From positions 1 to 24,838 of the forward strand of contig CAZMHF010000029.1 of assembly GCA_964566025.1 (NCBI GenBank): a stretch of DNA of 24,838 nucleotides. The letters run 5' to 3'. This DNA comes from RGIG8306 sp964566025 (GTDB lineage: Bacteria; Bacillota; Clostridia; Lachnospirales; Lachnospiraceae). This document shows, in pieces, positions 23,432 through 24,838 of this stretch. The notes under the pieces are model-generated. The model did no database searches, was not told where the DNA came from, and saw only the letters and a list, made by a program, of their open reading frames with translations. The first letter of the stretch is position 1, and each line of letters begins with the position of its first letter. The position numbers and the translations under genes are program-made.

Positions 23432-23469
23432 ATTGTATGTTGATCAAATTTCACGTATAATCATACAAT
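23432..23469. repeat. Inverted repeat bracketing the GH5 promoter
   Basis: ATTGTATG (23432-23439) and CATACAAT (23462-23469) are perfect 8-bp arms 22 bases apart; one covers the -35 box, the other lies just after the -10 box. It could be a pair of operator half-sites for a regulator that spans the promoter, or a weak hairpin at the end of azlD mRNA. Confidence 0.5.
23433..23461 (+). promoter_or_regulatory. Promoter of the GH5 glycosidase gene
   Basis: TTGTAT (23433-23438), 17 bases, TATAAT (23456-23461), 38 bases before the start codon. Confidence 0.65.
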
Positions 23470-23499
23470 AAAGTATAAAATAAACGTAAGGAGAAAAGG

Positions 23500-24738
23500 A
23501 TGAAAAAAATCGGAAAGTGGTCACTTGCTGTTTTGTTGATGGCTATATTAGTGACAAGTCTTATGGCATGTAAGCAAGGTGGCGAAAAAACACCTGAAAA
23601 AACGACAGAGAAAGCGACAAAAGCACCTACAACGACAGAGGCGACGACGGAGGAGGCTACAACAAAAGAACCAGAAGTAGATCCGTCTACTTACATGGAC
23701 ATGAGAGATATTTCTTCCATGGATCTTGTAAAGGAAATTGGTCTTGGATGGAATCTAGGAAATACATTGGATTCAATCGCTAATCCAACGATTAAAGCAC
23801 CTAGAGCGTATGAAACGGCATGGGGCAATCCTGTGACAACAAAAGAATTGATTCAAACAGTTAGCGAGGCAGGATTTAATACCATTCGTATCCCTATTAC
23901 ATGGGAAGGAAAATTCGGTGAAGGTCCAGATTATATTATTATGAAGGCGTGGATGGATCGCGTGCAAGAAATCGTTGATTATGCATACGAATTTGATATG
24001 TTTGTTATTATTAATATGCATCACGAGGAATGGCATTTCCCTTCTACAGAGAATTACAAGCTTGGCAAGGAGATGATCATAAAATTATGGGAGCAAATTG
24101 CAAATCGTTTCCAAGGCTATGATGAGAAGTTGATTTTCGAGGGCATGAACGAACCACGTCTAAAAGGTACACCACAAGAATGGAACGGTGGAAATGAAAG
24201 TGCACGCGAAGTTATTGCACAGTGGAATCTTGCTTTTGTAGAAACCATCCGTAACGCTCCTGGTAACAACGCAAAACGTCATTTGATGATTCAAGGTCAT
24301 GCGGCAGCAAGTGATGATGCTGTATTGCAAGCAATTCGACTTCCAAAAGATGATGACAAAATCATTGTTTCTGTACATGCGTATTCACCATACAATTTTG
24401 CACTTAACACAAAAGGTACATCTGAATTTGATAGTACAGATGAGTCTGATGTAGCAGAAATTAAAGGCTTGATGTCACGTATTAGAAAGCACTTTATTAG
24501 CAAAGGCGTTCCCGTTTTGATTGGCGAGTTTGGCGCTATGAATAAGGACAACGAAGAAATTCGTGCGGATTGGGCTGAATATTATGTAAAATCAGCAAAA
24601 GAGATCGGTGTAAAATGTATCTGGTGGGACAATGGAGCATTTGCAGGAAATGGTGAGCTATTTGGCTTGATTGATAGAAGAAAATGTGAAATTGCGTATC
24701 CGTTAGTATTAGAAGGCCTTCTAAAAGGTCTCGAATAA
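23500..24738 (+). CDS. Cell-surface GH5 endoglucanase-type glycoside hydrolase (lipoprotein)
   Basis: The 412-aa protein has a lipoprotein signal ending in LMAC (Cys about residue 24), a Thr/Glu/Lys-rich tether to about residue 65, then one glycoside hydrolase family 5 catalytic domain. Family motifs are LGWNLGNTLDS near 82-92, AGFNTIRIPITWEG near 124-137, NMHHEEWHFP near 171-180, the acid/base glutamate in IFEGMNEPRL near 212-221, VSVHAYSP near 290-297, the nucleophile glutamate in LIGEFGAM near 340-347, and IWWDNG near 373-378. The WNLGNTLD and ETAWGNP motifs resemble subfamily 4 (cellulase, lichenase, xyloglucanase), a tentative choice. It should cut beta-glucans at the cell surface. There is no carbohydrate-binding module or dockerin and no sugar gene beside it. 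ATG follows GTAAGGAG. Confidence 0.93.
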   Translation: MKKIGKWSLAVLLMAILVTSLMACKQGGEKTPEKTTEKATKAPTTTEATTEEATTKEPEVDPSTYMDMRDISSMDLVKEIGLGWNLGNTLDSIANPTIKAPRAYETAWGNPVTTKELIQTVSEAGFNTIRIPITWEGKFGEGPDYIIMKAWMDRVQEIVDYAYEFDMFVIINMHHEEWHFPSTENYKLGKEMIIKLWEQIANRFQGYDEKLIFEGMNEPRLKGTPQEWNGGNESAREVIAQWNLAFVETIRNAPGNNAKRHLMIQGHAAASDDAVLQAIRLPKDDDKIIVSVHAYSPYNFALNTKGTSEFDSTDESDVAEIKGLMSRIRKHFISKGVPVLIGEFGAMNKDNEEIRADWAEYYVKSAKEIGVKCIWWDNGAFAGNGELFGLIDRRKCEIAYPLVLEGLLKGLE

Positions 24739-24746
24739 AACATATC

Positions 24747-24787
24747 TCCTCTTATGTTGACATGGTGTCGACATAAGGGGATTTTTT
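24747..24787 (+). terminator. Intrinsic terminator of the GH5 gene
   Basis: TCCTCTTATGTTGACA (24747-24762) pairs with TGTCGACATAAGGGGA (24766-24781) over 16 bp with two G-T wobbles and a 3-base loop, followed by T6 (24782-24787). Confidence 0.93.
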
Positions 24788-24794
24788 AACCTCC

Positions 24795-24838
24795 CAAGGA
24801 AGTCCCCCGCCTCTTAGGCGGTGGGTGGAACTTCCTTG
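24795..24838. repeat. Two-part hairpin at the window edge, possible IS200/IS605-type end
   Basis: Outer arms CAAGGAAGT (24795-24803) and ACTTCCTTG (24830-24838) enclose an inner stem CCCCCGCC / GGCGGTGGG (24804-24811 with 24817-24825, one bulged T) around the loop TCTTA. The plan matches the hairpin at 106-154 when that one is read on the opposite strand (arm ending GT, then C5, loop with CT..AG). The window stops exactly at the end of the arm, so whatever follows is cut off. It may be the end of a mobile element entering on the minus strand from the right. Confidence 0.6.

Noticed and set aside
23440..23461. TTGATC as -35 box for the GH5 gene
   Set aside because: It is only 10 bases from TATAAT; TTGTAT at 23433 has the correct 17-base spacing.
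1..24838. CRISPR array, tRNA, rRNA or prophage
   Set aside because: No regularly spaced direct repeats, no cloverleaf-like segments in the short intergenic regions and no phage structural or integrase genes were seen.

Overview
The window is AT-rich bacterial DNA with tightly packed genes, strong AGGAGG-type ribosome binding sites, near-consensus sigma-A promoters, lipoprotein signal peptides and ferredoxin-dependent anaerobic metabolism. Together these suggest an anaerobic, fibre-degrading Firmicute of the Clostridia, plausibly a Lachnospiraceae relative. The assignment is by gene style only; no rRNA or other taxonomic marker is present. Both ends of the window carry a long hairpin of the same design (106-154 and 24795-24838), so the sequence may be a contig that breaks in repeated, possibly IS200/IS605-like, elements.

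Region 1 (186-7412) is an arylacetate / aryl-pyruvate module. A sodium:solute symporter gene (minus strand) diverges from a five-gene operon: paaK-type ligase, iorA, iorB, a second paaK-type ligase, and a double-ACT-domain protein, closed by a bidirectional terminator. The 252-bp divergent spacer holds two good promoters. Just downstream of each predicted transcription start lie copies of one 20-bp inverted repeat, TGCTTTA-N6-TAAAGCA (three in total). I read this as one regulator controlling uptake (or export) together with interconversion of arylacetates, arylacetyl-CoA and arylpyruvates. The repressor gene itself is not in the window.

Region 2 (7420-9993, minus strand) is a complete ABC importer of the nitrate/sulfonate/thiamine-precursor class: lipoprotein binding protein, permease and a short ATPase. 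It has its own promoter and a perfect 8-4-8 inverted repeat just downstream of that promoter.

Region 3 (10055-14808) is a five-gene cassette: an unrecognised lipoprotein, two paralogous and unusually short membrane-fusion-like proteins, a MacB/LolD-type ATPase and an FtsX-type permease. It looks like a MacAB-like exporter or mechanotransmission system with a duplicated adaptor. It is the least familiar system here.

Region 4 (14829-23421) is a branched-chain (or related) amino-acid locus: livK, a hairpin plus second promoter, livHMGF, then in the same tight run a Cache-PAS-GGDEF diguanylate cyclase, glutamate racemase (murI), and azlCD. It combines a high-affinity importer and an AzlCD-type exporter with a c-di-GMP enzyme. 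Region 5 (23433-24787) is a single gene for a surface-anchored GH5 endoglucanase-type lipoprotein with its own promoter and terminator.

No tRNA, rRNA, CRISPR array or intact transposase gene was seen. The longest gene-free stretches are 1-185 (hairpins), 1668-1919 (divergent promoters and operators) and 9912-10117 (divergent promoters and operator); none exceeds 300 bases.
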